From Rotaria macrura (Eukaryota > Rotifera > Eurotatoria > Philodinida > Philodinidae): a stretch of 64,000 nucleotides of DNA. Below, piece after piece: positions 38,884 to 51,240 of the stretch. Positions within the stretch are counted from its first letter, which is position 1. The number at the start of each line of letters is the position of its first letter. The notes under the pieces were generated by a model. That model worked only from the letters and a program-made list of their open reading frames with translations, was not told the DNA's origin and did no database searches. The position numbers and the translations under genes are program-made. The DNA lies in assembly GCA_900239685.1 (NCBI GenBank), contig OENT01000205.1, positions 62,001-126,000 on the forward strand, in the 5' to 3' direction.

Positions 38884-40568
38884 TACCCACGAAAACAAAT
38901 GTCGAGAAAATATGCGTTTCAACGCAAAGTTTCACAAAAACAACGCTATCTTCGCGTTTAAACGCAGAATTTGAAGAAAAAAACGCGTTTTTTGTGTTGC
39001 TTTAGTTTTTGAACACGTTTTTTCTTTTGGAAACGCGTTTAAATGAAAAGCTCTAAACGCGTTCGAAGAAAAACATCGTTTTTGTTTTAATGGACGATTT
39101 GAGAAAACTCTTTTTAACGTATCATTTTGAACGAGTTTTAACCTCCTTCTAATAACGCATTTTTACCACAAAATGAGTTCCTTTCGGAAGTACCTTCCAA
39201 CGGTGTTTTTCCTAATTCATAGATTTTACTGATGTACGCATTTCGTCATCCGAATATAATTACACTATCTAACTGAAAACAGCATTAACTATATTTAGTT
39301 AAGTTTAGCTGCGTTAAAATTTAAACAAGAAAGATTTTGCAAGTTAAAAAATATAAATAATAATTCATTTGTATTCACCCAAAAGTATATCTTTAAAACG
39401 AAGTTTCATTTGACTTTGTCACTGTAGTTAATGTAGCGAATAAAAACATTTCATGCTCATAACAACATACATTTTTAACAACTATCACTTTCATCAATAT
39501 GAATGTACGGTAAAACCTAGTACTAAGATATTTAATATTACTAAATAGGAAAGAAGACCAAACACTACTATGGTTAAAAAAATTCATAAAGAGAAAGCGA
39601 ACCTTTTTTGTGAGGAACAATCTTTTGTTAATTGCAATTATACGAAGAATGGTGAAAGGTACCACTGTCAAATTACTTCAAAGGGTCAAATAAAAGACTA
39701 TTAGTGTTTCAGGTGTCATTTCTTTTTTGAATCTTTACAACTAAAATTTAATTTGTATACTAAATTCACTTTTTAAACAAAAATATAGTATAGAAGAATG
39801 AACATACACTATTTGTTTATTTGTCTTTTACTATAATTTGTTTAGGTAATAGTTTAGGTTCTTGTTTTCTCTCCTGACGGCTTAAATATTTATACAAATA
39901 TCCCATCTAGAAGTTTTTGTCAGCATTTTATCTAGTGATGGATCAAACGAAAATGTCACTAATTACCTAGATTATACTAAAACTCAGAATATTCACATAG
40001 TTGAAAAAATTTTAAATTATCACTTTTTGTTATCAGAAAATATTAGGAAGGGAGCAATTAACATTTACAACATTTATTTTATCCAAATAATGATTTTAAA
40101 AATATTTTATTTTGAATAAATTTTAATTTCTTTTGAAAGTAACTTCTGATAATTTAAATTGATTTTAAATTAAAATTAATGCAAATTAACATTAAAAAGA
40201 AAATGAAAAATACTAAACCTAGAATTTATTCACTAAGTATAGACGTATAATAACGATAATGTTAACTGTAACTATGACCCAACTGCATCAAGCAAGTCAA
40301 TTAATACGTTCAATGTTCGAATCCATTCATCGTCGCATCGTAAAATATAATCAATAATTTAAACGCGTTTATCGAAAATGACAACCTGTTTCGACACAGA
40401 AAAAACGCAATATACAGAACGCGTTCTAGATTTTACTTCTTGCGTTTTTATTTATGAAAAATTCGTTGAAACGCGTTTTATGAAACACGCAAATGTTCTA
40501 GCGAAATCATGTTCGAAAAAAAAGAACGCGTTCAAATGCACTTTTTTTAAAAACTTTTTTCATGGGTA
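38884..40568. mobile_element. Probable non-autonomous TIR element with AACGCGTT clusters
   Basis: The left end TTACCCACGAAAAC and the right end (reverse strand TTACCCATGAAAAA) form an imperfect inverted repeat. Just inside each end is a cluster of the palindrome AACGCGTT: at 38982, 39032 and 39056 on the left, and 40362, 40418, 40470 and 40525 on the right. The interior of about 1.3 kb lacks these motifs and has no recognisable transposase. The layout, TIRs plus subterminal binding-site-like clusters, is that of a non-autonomous DNA transposon. I could not find a clean target duplication, so the exact ends are uncertain. Confidence 0.45.
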
Positions 40569-41120
40569 ACCTTTCGATAAGACTTCTAACCTCATCATTT
40601 GTGCTCTAGTACCTTCTTGTGCTACTGCATTAAATCACTTAATATATCGTATTAAGAACTAAAATATATCATAATATGCAGCGTGGGAATATAAACCCGA
40701 GTGTAGCTGTGCGCAGAAAAGGGGAAAACTACACTCACACCCTTAGCGACGACTGCACCGCCTGACTTTCAAATTAATTTTTTACAGTTAAAAACGAGCA
40801 ACTTCAGCAGTTATCGAAATCTATCCTTCTTATAACTCTTATTTTCCACGAATGTGCCACACGCGCATACGATTCTGTGTTATAAATAACATTCTTAAAG
40901 TCACTTGTTCTGTTTTAACAAGTAGTTTTCAAAATAAAGTTCACTTTAATAATAGCCAAAACAATGCTACTCAATTTAAGAGTTTCTTGATCAACTTTCG
41001 CTCTTCTTTGCAGATCAATGCTATACATTTATGGTTTTTGCTAGAAATAGTTACAATACAATTGGAGAATATTAGACAGTACTGCTCTGTTTATTTGCCA
41101 ATTTTGTAGTCTCTGCCAAT
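40569..41120. other. Upstream region of the ADP-ribosyltransferase gene
   Basis: No gene. An 8-bp inverted pair, GAGTGTAG/CTACACTC (about 40700-40736), lies here. The gene start follows in the context GCCAATATGGCG. No confident promoter element. Confidence 0.35.
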
Positions 41121-42674
41121 ATGGCGACGACTATGCTATCCAATAATGAATATTTTACACATGTGAATGACAATCACCTTGAAATATTCAGTCTTATATG
41201 GCTCGATACTAATGATAAAATGAAGAATAGTCGAGAAACCGAAGTAAAACTGCGTACTGTCATCAATCATTTCAAGAAATTTCAAGATGCAAAAGAATGT
41301 CAACATTACATCGAACAAAGAACAGAACAGGATCGACTAGTTCTAGTTGTTAGTAATCAATTGGGTCAAGAGTTAGTGCCTTTCATTTATAAACTTCGAC
41401 AAATCTTGTCGATTTATGTATACTGTGAGGAAGATGAAAGCAATGCACAATGGGCCAGCAAGTTTTCAAATGTAAGCCTGTATTACGAAGTGCTGCATCC
41501 ATTCCATCGTGCGTTTTTTATTTAGGTGAAGGCAATTGTTTTTGCCATCGATGAACTCATTTCTCGAGTTAAAACGGAATTGAGAATTTACATCAAAGAG
41601 CAAGAACCGCTATCGATGAATATGTTAACCACAGGCAAATCAGCAACAAAAATCAATGGTGAATTTGTTTTTTTCCAAGTATTAATTGACTGTCTTCTTC
41701 GACTGAAATGCAGTGACATGGACCGAGATGAACTCATCTCTTGCTTAAAAATTGAATACGAAGGCAACAGCTTCGAGCTCACTAAACTTGCCGAGTTCCA
41801 ACAGGATTACACATCAAACAAAGCCTTGTGGTGGTACACTCGTGATTCGTTCTTCTACAAGATCTTGAACGCAGCTCTGCGAAAACAAGATACCCGTATG
41901 ATTCTTTTGTGTCGTTCATGTATATCCGACATCCACCGCCAATTACACTATCATCAATCTAAGTGTCCTGTGCGAGTTTATCGATTCCAGCTGATGTCAA
42001 GCGTTGAGCTAATATATCTTAAAAAATTTATTGGTCAGTTTGTTTCGATGAATTCATTTCTTTCGACCAGTAGCAAACGTCCAATCGCACTTTTCTACAT
42101 GGGGGACAAAACTCAGAGAATTGATTTAGAGCGAGTATTATTCGAGATCGATGCCGACCCTGCGGTGGTTTCTGCAAAACCATTTGCTGATATCAGCATG
42201 TACAGCTGTTTTACTAACGAATCTGAAGTACTTTTTATGCCTGGTTCGATTTTTTGTCTTAAAAACGTCACTCATGATGATGATCAAGTTTGGATAATTC
42301 AAATGACATTATGCGGTGATGATGAACACGATTTAAAGCGAGTTCTTTCTGATATGAAGAATCAAAATGGAATTGGAGAGACGAATTTTCATACATTGGG
42401 AAAATTACTATGGAACATGGGCGAACTTGATCTGGCTGAAAAATACTACATGCGTTTGGTGAACGAACTTTCACCAAGTCACCCGTTACTGAATACGCTG
42501 TATGCAGAACTCAGCAAGATTGCTTCTCAGCAAGGTTACTATGACAAGAGCGTCCAGTTGCAAAATAAATCACTCCAGATCAGAAATCAACTTTCACTAG
42601 CTGACATCGTTGACGAAGGTAAAAGAAGCAGGGCTATTATTATAATTCAAAAAAAGACGATCAGTGATCTCTGA
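41121..42674 (+). CDS. Arginine ADP-ribosyltransferase with N-terminal and TPR modules
   Basis: Exon 1 (41121-41471, 117 residues) encodes an alpha/beta module (LEIFSLIWLDTND to VYCEEDESNAQWA) often found ahead of rotifer ARTs. A 54-bp intron (41472-41525) is removed in phase 0. Exon 2 encodes the ART fold with the arginine-specific R-S-ExE signature: VYRFQL with Arg about 270, FLSTSSKR with Ser about 297, and TNESEVLFMPG with the Glu pair about 349 and 351. Such enzymes move ADP-ribose from NAD+ to arginine. TPR repeats follow at about 406-477 (LGKLLWNMGELDLAEKYY), for partner binding. There is no signal peptide, so it is probably cytosolic. Reading through ends at 42674, but a donor at 42619 (GAAG|GTAAAA) is phase-compatible with the kinase exon downstream, so the two may be one gene. 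Confidence 0.87.
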
Positions 42675-42963
42675 ACTATCAATTAGTATGGAAAGCAATA
42701 TTTTGTGCAGGGACAAAAAGTGTTGAAATGTTTTCTAAACTTTCCCAGTATAATCGAGTATGAGAAGCTTCTTTTCTTCATGACTTCAATTTCATTACAA
42801 CTACTTTTCATAGTTGACTAGTTTCAGGAAAGTGTCAAAGAAATACAGATAATACATAATTTTCGTCAAATGCTGTCTTTATGTTTAAAATATCCTCATT
42901 TTGAAAACGATGTGTGTCAATGCAGATTGCTTTAATCTGATTCTATTTTGTTTTTCTCTGTAG

Positions 42964-44552
42964 CATTTCAAGTCGAATCATCGATTGATCTAGATCCAGC
43001 AATTATTCGCAAGCTTATTTGTCAGACGGTAATAATGATAAAACAAACAATTGAGCAAGTAAAGGCGAATGAAAACCAATGCAAGCGACTTGGAGAGAGA
43101 ATCAATGCAATGAATTCCATTTTGCATTGTATAACTGATACAGATCTCCAAAACTCGGATCTCAGAAAATCTCTCATGAACTTCTCTATCTGCATAGAGC
43201 AATGTCTTGCATTTGTCACAAAATTCGAGGGCGAAACTTTATGGTTCTTGAAAGTCTTTAACAGTCAAAATTCCAAAGACCAATTCGAGAAATTGAATGC
43301 TCAACTTCTACAATCTGCTACCGAACTCAATTTGGGCATTAATTTGCTGCAGATTTTTGATCACAAGCAGGATGGAATTGATCAACGAAACGATCTAAAT
43401 GCCATTCAATATAAACTCGATGAGATCGCATCGATGATGGTACAACAACAAAAAGAACAACTTGGTCATCTCCAAGGTATTCAGAAACACATCCAGCAAC
43501 GACACAATTCGTATAAGCATTATCTTGAGCAGAATATTATTCAAGCAAACGAGCCTGTCAAAGCTAAGAAACTAATCGATGATGAACACTCTTTTCTGCT
43601 TATTCCTTATTACGATTTGTTACAGGAAGAGAGCATTGGACAGGGTGGATTCGCCGATGTTTATCGTGGAAGATGGCTTTCTCAAGATCACAAAGTGGCT
43701 ATAAAAGTGATTCGGATTCAGTATTTGGGTGAGAAGGTTAAAAAGGACTTTATCAAAGAAATTTCGACAATGCATCGAATCCGCTACGAACATATTCTCA
43801 CCATGTATGGTGCCTGCTTGGAACCAGATAAGTATGCACTTGTTATTGAATACATGACTCTCGGCTCTTTGTATGATGTGCTCAAAGGACGGAGCATACA
43901 GTTAGCATGGCATCATCGGTGGTCGATTGCTCTTCAAATTACGAAAGGCATAAATTATTTGCATACACTTCCAAAACCAATTATCCATCGTGACATAAAG
44001 TCACACAATGTTCTCTTGACCGAAAATATTCTAGGTTTCCTTGTAAAAATTGGCGATTTCGGTCTGGCTAAAGTTCGTCAAGAAACTTCGCAACAGTCTA
44101 TGCATGCGCCAGTTGTCGGCACATTACAATGGAAAGCCCCTGAACTACTCAAAGTTGGAACTCACACCAAAGCTAGTGATGTTTATGCCATCGGAATCGT
44201 TTTTTGGGAGCTAGCTACAGGATGTGAACCATACAAGGATGCCGATGAGTTAACAATAAGCACATATGTCAGAGGAGGAGATCGACTGGATATTCCAGGA
44301 AATGTTCCTGAGTCATTCGCGAAACTTATCACTAGTGCTTGGGCGCAAGAGCCTAAAGAAAGACCGACATGTCAAGAGCTTCTCCGTTCGTTGAAGGAAC
44401 AGTGTCTTGAACTGAACATAACCGACGACAAAATGGTGAGAGTGGTTTGCTTGCCTTTCATTTCTGCTTTCTTTTATTATCTTACACGAAAAGAAATCGA
44501 TATAATCGATGTATTCAATCATTCAGAGTTTTCAAAGCATGCAGTAAAATAA
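42964..44552 (+). CDS. Protein kinase with MLKL-like helical N-terminus
   Basis: The exon begins after a strong acceptor (TTTTTCTCTGTAG, ending 42963). Counting residues from 42948, about 15-140 form helices resembling the four-helix bundle of MLKL and plant MLKL relatives (LRKSLMNFSICIEQCLAFV, then WFLKVFNSQNSKDQF). A coiled linker follows, then a TKL-type kinase domain. Its motifs are GQGGFADVYRG (about 231), VAIKV (Lys about 253), IHRDIKSHNVLL (HRD about 347), IGDFGLAK (DFG about 370) and WKAPELL. All catalytic motifs are present, unlike vertebrate MLKL, a pseudokinase. No ATG precedes the helical domain in this frame, so an upstream exon is required; the best candidate is the ADP-ribosyltransferase exon ending at 42618. 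A donor at 44436 and acceptor at 44526 may give a slightly earlier stop (44547), overlapping AATAAA. Confidence 0.87.
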
Positions 44553-47353
44553 AATTGTCCTAGACTTTGGAACAATAAGAAAGTAAACCATTCTTGATAG
44601 CAACATCGAACGTTGAGTCTGTATCTCTTATAGATTTCCGAATTCGAGTATACTGAGATCATCTATGTGTTTGGAACGTGATGAATTGCACCTTTGCTGG
44701 CGATGAGGTGTTAGAGAACATTGAGAAATCTATTGTTTCCATAAATAATTGCAAGTTTGCTCTCGTAAGATGATCAAAAGTTGTTTGAGAGCGCAAATAA
44801 TCGAATAGTTCTACTTTCATATCGATAATAATAGCACAGCAAAGTCCAGACTGTCCACATTAGTATGATCATTGTGATGGTCCAAATGCATTAAATCAAC
44901 AATCTGTTCAAAGCGTTTGAGAGACTTTCTTTGGTTAGCTTTGAGATATGTGTATTTTGACTTTTAAATAGATTGAGTTGTTCAGATTTTGTCCTTATTG
45001 TTAGTCGCAAAGCTTTGGGAATAAAACAAATGCAACAGCTACCAGTTCGTATCGCAAGCCTTTCAACTAGTTAGTTGGAAAATGATCCACAGATATCCTA
45101 TTTAGTTTTGATTTCTGTATGTGATTTTTCCGATGATTATAGAAATCAATAAAATTGGATTTTATCCATGTAACTCTGAGTATCATATATTATTTCGATA
45201 ATCAGTTTATAATTTGAAAACAAGACAAAATCAATTAAAATTATGATAAACAAATAGCCTATTGTGGTAACATATAAACAATTGATTGATGTACTTTTAT
45301 TGATACCGTAGGAAAATGAGACTGACATACAACGACCAACACCAACAGTGAGTAAAGAATCACCCAGTGTAAGCACTTTTCGAAGCTCTATAAGCCTATT
45401 TTCATTTACTATCTTTTATATCAAGAGTCAGCGCCGTGATACTCAATACGAACTGACAACGACCCACTTGATTCAACCATCCACAAGTCAGAGTTCGGGT
45501 AACCCTTTATAGCTCTGGTTTCTTTCCAGATTAATTTCTGTTTTTAGGATCTAGCTCTAATAGACAGTATCAAAGCACATCTATTTTAACTAAAATAAAG
45601 TTAAAAAATGATTGGAAAGTATTGTCTTAATGAATGATGTATACAAGACTAGCTTGTACATATTGTTTGATGTTCTATAGCGAGGTATACATTTAATACA
45701 TAAATATACAATGTTGATAGTTGATAGGTTGTGTATTGTCGAGTCCAAGTCCAAAGATTAGAAGCCAAAATAAAAGATCTTGAGGATAAATCTTGAACAA
45801 AACGATCACAACAAGAGCACAGTGCCTTGTTAGTTCTACCTGTGAAATATCTGCTTATTATCATGAACATGACTTCCTTGATTTCTATGGCTCAAAGAAA
45901 AAGGTACCAATATTCTATCATGAATTCGTTTTAACCTTGAATATTTCTTTTACATGGCTAATGGAAAGATATCAAATCATTTAACGAGACTCTGGACACT
46001 CTTAATGTTCACTAACGAATCAATATCTTATCCAAAGCAGTCATTTTTATGGAATATATTAAAAATATTGTTGATATTTTGAAGTTTCCAATGTAGAAAA
46101 TTTTCTATCAAAAAGAACCGTCCTATTTGAAATCAACATGGAAAAATACACCAGAAACCTATTTTTCATCAAACTCTTAGTCATAGGGACTCCAGTGTGA
46201 AATTTAAGAAAAACAGCTGTGGAGCAAAGATAAAATTTTGATGCTAAGTATTTTACGACAAGAAATGAAATTAGTAAAGTAGTTTCGCATGCTGATTCTT
46301 CCAAATATCACATTTTTGTCTGCTAAAAGCAGCTTTCCACAATGAGAATCTCTAGATACTATCGCTATTTTTTCTGACTTTTCTATAAAAAATGGCTCTT
46401 TCCTATGGAGTGTTGGTTTTTCTGTCAATAATAAATATATCCAATGTCTTGTCCATTGATCTGATATCGTCACATGAGCTTTAATCGAAAAAACTAGTAA
46501 AGCGAAAAAGAAACGTTCGTACGAAGGAATATAACCCATTGAAAATGCTTTAACTTCTTTGACGTAAATCACTAGAAATTTCAATCAGTCTTTCCCAATC
46601 AATCTTAATTATATGTTTAAAAGAATTATAGGGAACAAAGGATGGTAGATACATCGTGTTGGAAACTGTTTGGATTACACTTTTGAACTAGAATTCTATA
46701 TGTAATACGATTTAATTTCTGTAACGAGTTAAGGCGTTGCAATCTCCTAATGTTGATCAGAAACGGCTTTAATTACTTTAAGTTAAAGAAATCATGGAAG
46801 ACAATCACAGATTACTAAAATTTTATATAAACTATACAATCCATTGTGAAGCAAAAGACGTCATACATAAGGCACAATTTCTCTTCGTGAACAAAAGTAC
46901 ACGAACACACTCCTTGCACATGCATTAAACGGAATATTATATATTTCTTCTGATTCATTCATTCTTCCGATCTTTTATTTTAGGGATTGTAGGAAAAAGA
47001 ATATAAAGAACAATGTATAATGCCTTTCATTTTGGATTTTCCATTTTTATGAAAGATAGTTTCTGTATTGGATTCGATATCAGTGTATGAGCTGAAATTT
47101 TCATCGATTATACCACCGAGAGTAAACTATATTAAGAAAAATAGATTAGTAAGCTGGTTTCTTTATATTTGCATAGAATTCTGGGGGCTTTAATGACATA
47201 AAGTTCGTCTGGATGGAAATTCGATACATATTTGTACAGATTTTGGTCGTGCATCTTTCAGAAGCATAATCAGGTTTTAGATTCTAAAACGAAAGAAGCG
47301 GAAATAAAACGATGTGATACTGTAAATTTGTAAGTTTCTCGATATGTTTCACT
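44553..47353. other. Spacer between kinase and second ADP-ribosyltransferase
   Basis: No recognised gene. The longest frame is 126 codons on the minus strand (46584-46204) with no motif I know. Possible small upstream exons for the next gene could lie at its right end. Confidence 0.4.
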
Positions 47354-48232
47354 GTGACTCTTAAGCAATTGAAGTTAATAAGTGTGATCGAATATTTCTT
47401 ATGCTTAGTAGATAGATCAACAGCAATCGAAGTAAAAACCACAGCAGCTAGCCTGCGCATCTCGGATGTCAATGAAAACCCCAATGAAATATGGATGCCG
47501 ATCAGTGAATATGAGAACACTCCACTCGTCTCACTCGAGAATGCCATCGAACCACTTATCACTGTTTTACCTGGCATTCAAAAGTATGCTAGGGTCGCCA
47601 AACAACGATGCACTGAACCAGCTGATGGTTTAACACCAGACGAGTCAGCCTCAATTATGCTTTACTCAATGGGTTGGAAGCCAGTCGATAAATCTCTCTA
47701 TCTTGTCCTAAACAATATTCTTCGATCGCAAGACAGGAAACAGTTGACACCGTGGTTTTTCTATCTTAAGCTCTTCGTCACGGCACTTTCACGTCTTCCT
47801 TCTGAAAGCAGAACTGTCTATCGTGGAGTCAAACTAGATCTGAGTCAAGAATATATGAAAGGCGAAACTATCATTTGGTGGGGCTTTTCTTCTTGCTCTG
47901 CATCGATCGATGTTTTACAATCTGAGAACTTTATGGGGAAAACGGGAACAAGAACAATTTTTACTATCGAAGGTCATTCAGGCAAAGATATTCGTAAACA
48001 TTCTTATTTTTCATCTGAAGATGAAATTCTTCTTCTCGCTGCTACTCGATTCACAGTACTCGGTTGTCTGGATCAAGGTAATGGTCTTCACATGATTCAA
48101 TTGAAAGAAATTCCAGCACCCTTCCCACTTATGCAACCAGTGTCGACTTTGAGAACAGATCTTAAATTTCAGTATACGGCTGAATCCATACTTCATTCAA
48201 CAGCGAATTTGACACCATTTCATAATTCGTAA
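47354..48232 (+). CDS. Arginine ADP-ribosyltransferase (second copy)
   Basis: 292 residues as a single frame. The ART signature is complete: [10 protein letters not shown] (Arg about 157), [10 protein letters not shown] (Ser about 179) and SSEDEILLL (Glu about 222 and 224, the ExE pair of arginine-specific enzymes). The preceding helical part ([18 protein letters not shown]) is typical of rotifer members. It would use NAD+ to modify arginines. It differs much from the enzyme at 41-42.7 kb and has no TPR repeats in view. The N-terminus is uncertain: the first residues are hydrophobic and may be intron read-through, with homology-like sequence starting at about residue 32. A consensus donor (GTAAGT at 48229) sits on the stop, so a further exon is possible. 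Confidence 0.85.
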   Translation: MTLKQLKLISVIEYFLCLVDRSTAIEVKTTAASLRISDVNENPNEIWMPISEYENTPLVSLENAIEPLITVLPGIQKYARVAKQRCTEPADGLTPDESASIMLYSMGWKPVDKSLYLVLNNILRSQDRKQLTPWFFYLKLFVTALSRLPSESRTVYRGVKLDLSQEYMKGETIIWWGFSSCSASIDVLQSENFMGKTGTRTIFTIEGHSGKDIRKHSYFSSEDEILLLAATRFTVLGCLDQGNGLHMIQLKEIPAPFPLMQPVSTLRTDLKFQYTAESILHSTANLTPFHNS

Positions 48233-49894
48233 GTACTTAGCTTCCTAATCTAAATTAGAAGAGATGTTTTGTCAATTTTTGTTCCCATAACATTGCTGAA
48301 GAATGTTAGTTAAGTGGTACTTATTTTTTTGCGTCTGTCACAATTGACTGATTGTAACTCCGAAATAGGACAGATCAGTTATTTACGCTTGAGATACTTC
48401 GAGAATCGTGAAAAAATTATGCAGTAAGATTCTTGAGAAGTGTTCAAGACTATAGCTTCACAATTAAGCAAGTATCCGATATGTTATACCGCCGTATTGC
48501 GTAAATGTCAATATTACGGTTTCGGATCGTCATAAACTGTAATATATGTGTCATGGTCTCTCCATTATGGCTAAAGTGGCTTCATCACGCAGCGGATTTT
48601 TATTCTGTAAAATGTTGACTCACAAATTTGTTTACGAGAAGTAGATCTCAATAAATGACACAATCTATAAATGTTACTAAGTTGGAACACAAGTAATAGA
48701 CTCAACTCGACATGAAATAAGAGATTATAACTATAAAAACTGTTGATAGGCATCTTACCTCGATTACTCACATAGATGGCATTCTTTTCCATGTTACTTG
48801 GTAACTGAAAAGTTAGATGAGAACTTACATTTGTAGTAATTTTAGAAACTCTATTTAGGACAAGTTCAAGAGGTACTGGAATTTTCTTGAATTGCACCAT
48901 CATAATCTAAAAAGGTCTGTCACACTTTCATTGATACATTCTCATACGACAAAATTATCGAATAATGATTTTGATAATGGATGATCTAAAGATATCTATT
49001 CCTGTTCAGCGTATAGTATTAACATTTCATTTGACTTATCATGAATAATAATGCTTCAGCCAATTTCAATATTCTTTTGGAAATTTTCACCGAAAGGTTA
49101 TAGAGCATTTGATAAGATCATCGACGTGAGAATGAGAATCGAAGCTAACATATTCGTAGAATAGAAATGAAAACCGCTTTTGTCTCATGAGAAGCTTGTT
49201 TACTTCAGAATTTCGCTTCTTCTCCTTCCCTACTCCCTTCTCCCCCAAACTGTACAAACAAACTATAACATGTTTTGTTAGGGGCCTAATTTTCTCAGTA
49301 GCATAACGCGTAAAAAGATTTGGATAGTAAACAACACCTTTTTGGGATTTCTGAAGAAAGGCCCATGAAAAATTTTTGAAATCAGTGTACATATATCTTG
49401 ATGAATAGAGTAAAAGTTGTCATAGGCTCATACTTCCCGGATGTTTTCGTCTAAGAGATACTTGGATCATAATCGCAAAAAATCTCCTGACTTTTGTCCC
49501 CTCTTTTCCAACATGCCATTTTCGATCGAGCCGAAAGTTGTTAATAAGGTACCAGACACTATTTGGAGCAAGTAGGCTATTCCGTTTCTCTATATCTTTT
49601 GTGATTCTAAGATCAAGGACAAAATATTGAAGTTATTCTTAAAAAGGTTTTTTTTGAATGGAGCTACCAAAAGTCAGTTGAGTAATATGTTTTGAAATAA
49701 AAAAACTACCAAGTCAACAGTGTCCAGTGTATTTAGAAAAAAATTCAGTTCAATGGAACTTACACTGTTGAAAAACTACGACCGACTTCACACTCTTTTC
49801 ATGAGAAAATTGTTCAAAGAAAAAATCGAATCAATCTACAGCTTTTCCTATTTCCACTATGCAAATTTGATTTGTGAAACACTATCCCCTAGAC
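48233..49894. other. Spacer with one candidate minus-strand exon
   Basis: A 110-codon minus-strand frame (48903-48571) contains a consensus donor on that strand (CGAG|GTAAGA near 48763). Its first 48 residues, up to the donor, may be an exon. I do not recognise the sequence and could not link it to other exons. Another 101-codon frame (49392-49087, minus) has no motif. Confidence 0.25.
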
Positions 49895-50400
49895 TGAAAG
49901 GATAGGGTCTGGAAACTGGAATTCACCTGTGTCCGTCTGTCCTTCTGTCTGTCTGTAACAACCAATGAAAGAAGAACTACTGTGGCCCAAATAACTTATT
50001 TTATGGCACAAATGAGCATTTCTATGGTGCCTACGATGGTTGAATTCATGGGATGGAAACGCTGAATAACACCCTTCCAATGACGGAGCCGATGCACGAT
50101 GTACCCCCTATCGTATTTTGAAGCTGCTATCCCAAAATCTCCGAATCTTGCGAGTTGGTAGCTAGGTGAGATCTAACCCGCCGCTTCCCGGCCTCTGAAA
50201 ACCTTCGAGCCCCCTGACATAATTTTTGAAACACGTTTCTGATTGCATAGAGTACTTGAGATTCCCGCCCCCACTCCGAAGCCGCAGTTTGGCTGCTGGC
50301 CCTCTTCGTTTTTCGCTTTGACTTGATGTGTTTCTCATTGATTTTCGTTGGAAATATTTCATTTTCGCCATGTTTTTGCCTCGTTTTCACTTATTCGAGT
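49895..50400. repeat. Candidate dispersed repeat, less AT-rich
   Basis: This stretch is visibly more GC-rich than its neighbours. It contains a CCGTCTGTC-type word run near 49938-49955 and a block with CCCGCCCCCACTCC near 50263. No coding frame makes sense. Composition suggests an inserted repeat rather than local unique DNA. Only a genome-wide copy count would settle it. Confidence 0.35.
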
Positions 50401-51240
50401 AGCTCCGTGTCCAATGAACTTATCCACTCGTTTCTTTGAAATTTCAGAATCAGATTCGAACATAAACAACTAATTTTCTGTCCAGTCGTTGCATTTCTAA
50501 TCATAATCCCGATCAATCTAGGGTCCAGTGAATCGACTTTCGATGTCGATGAACGTTACTTGTATAAAATGCATGCTGAGTTATGTAGAGTAGTAAATTG
50601 CAACATCACCCAGATTCTCCACACCCCATCCACGAACCATGACAGAGAAAGTTATCAGTTAATTGACTTATTTTTCTTTCAGGGTCCGTAATGGTCTGTA
50701 GAGACTCATGACATCATAATACAGACCATGATAGACATGCTGTGAAAACTCATAGAACATGGCAAACGGGTTCCAGACAGCGCAGTTTCATCATGTTTCA
50801 CATTTTAATCCCTCACAGATTGCTCTCACAGCTTTTCACCTAGTTTTTCAAAGTCTAAAGCTAAGATTCGAGTCCCGAAATATATCCAGTATGTAGATAC
50901 CACTCAAAGCTGTACAGCGTGATCAAAAACTCGAAATCCAAAAGCCTTAAATTTTCAGAGAGAAATGACGGGGTAACGTCAAGTACGCTACATCAAGAGT
51001 ATTTATCTTCTATCAAAAGAACTTGCCTCCAAAATTTTTCACTAAAAAACCTGAAGTTTTTGTCCCCTGGCGTTTGCTGTCTGTCCACGATTTCCCTTGC
51101 CTCTTGGATAGAAAGTTGTTGTCTATGTGCCTGCTAAATTTACATTTTTGGATGATCTTTTGGCATCAACCACAGATCCAGCTTGAAAAGATCGGTTTCA
51201 TTATGATTTTGTATATTGATTATTTGGGATACGATAAACA
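50401..51240. other. Upstream region of the TIR gene
   Basis: Small overlapping frames only (72-73 codons, 50919-51244), with no motif. No promoter element called. Confidence 0.35.

Noticed and set aside
40312..40340. tRNA B-box-like GTTCGAATCC
   Set aside because: No A box or acceptor stem can be paired with it.
46204..46584. A 126-codon minus-strand frame
   Set aside because: No motif, no splice partner, and composition like the non-coding surroundings; not enough to call a gene.
50868..50886. tRNA B-box-like GATTCGAGTCC
   Set aside because: No matching A box or cloverleaf in the surrounding bases.
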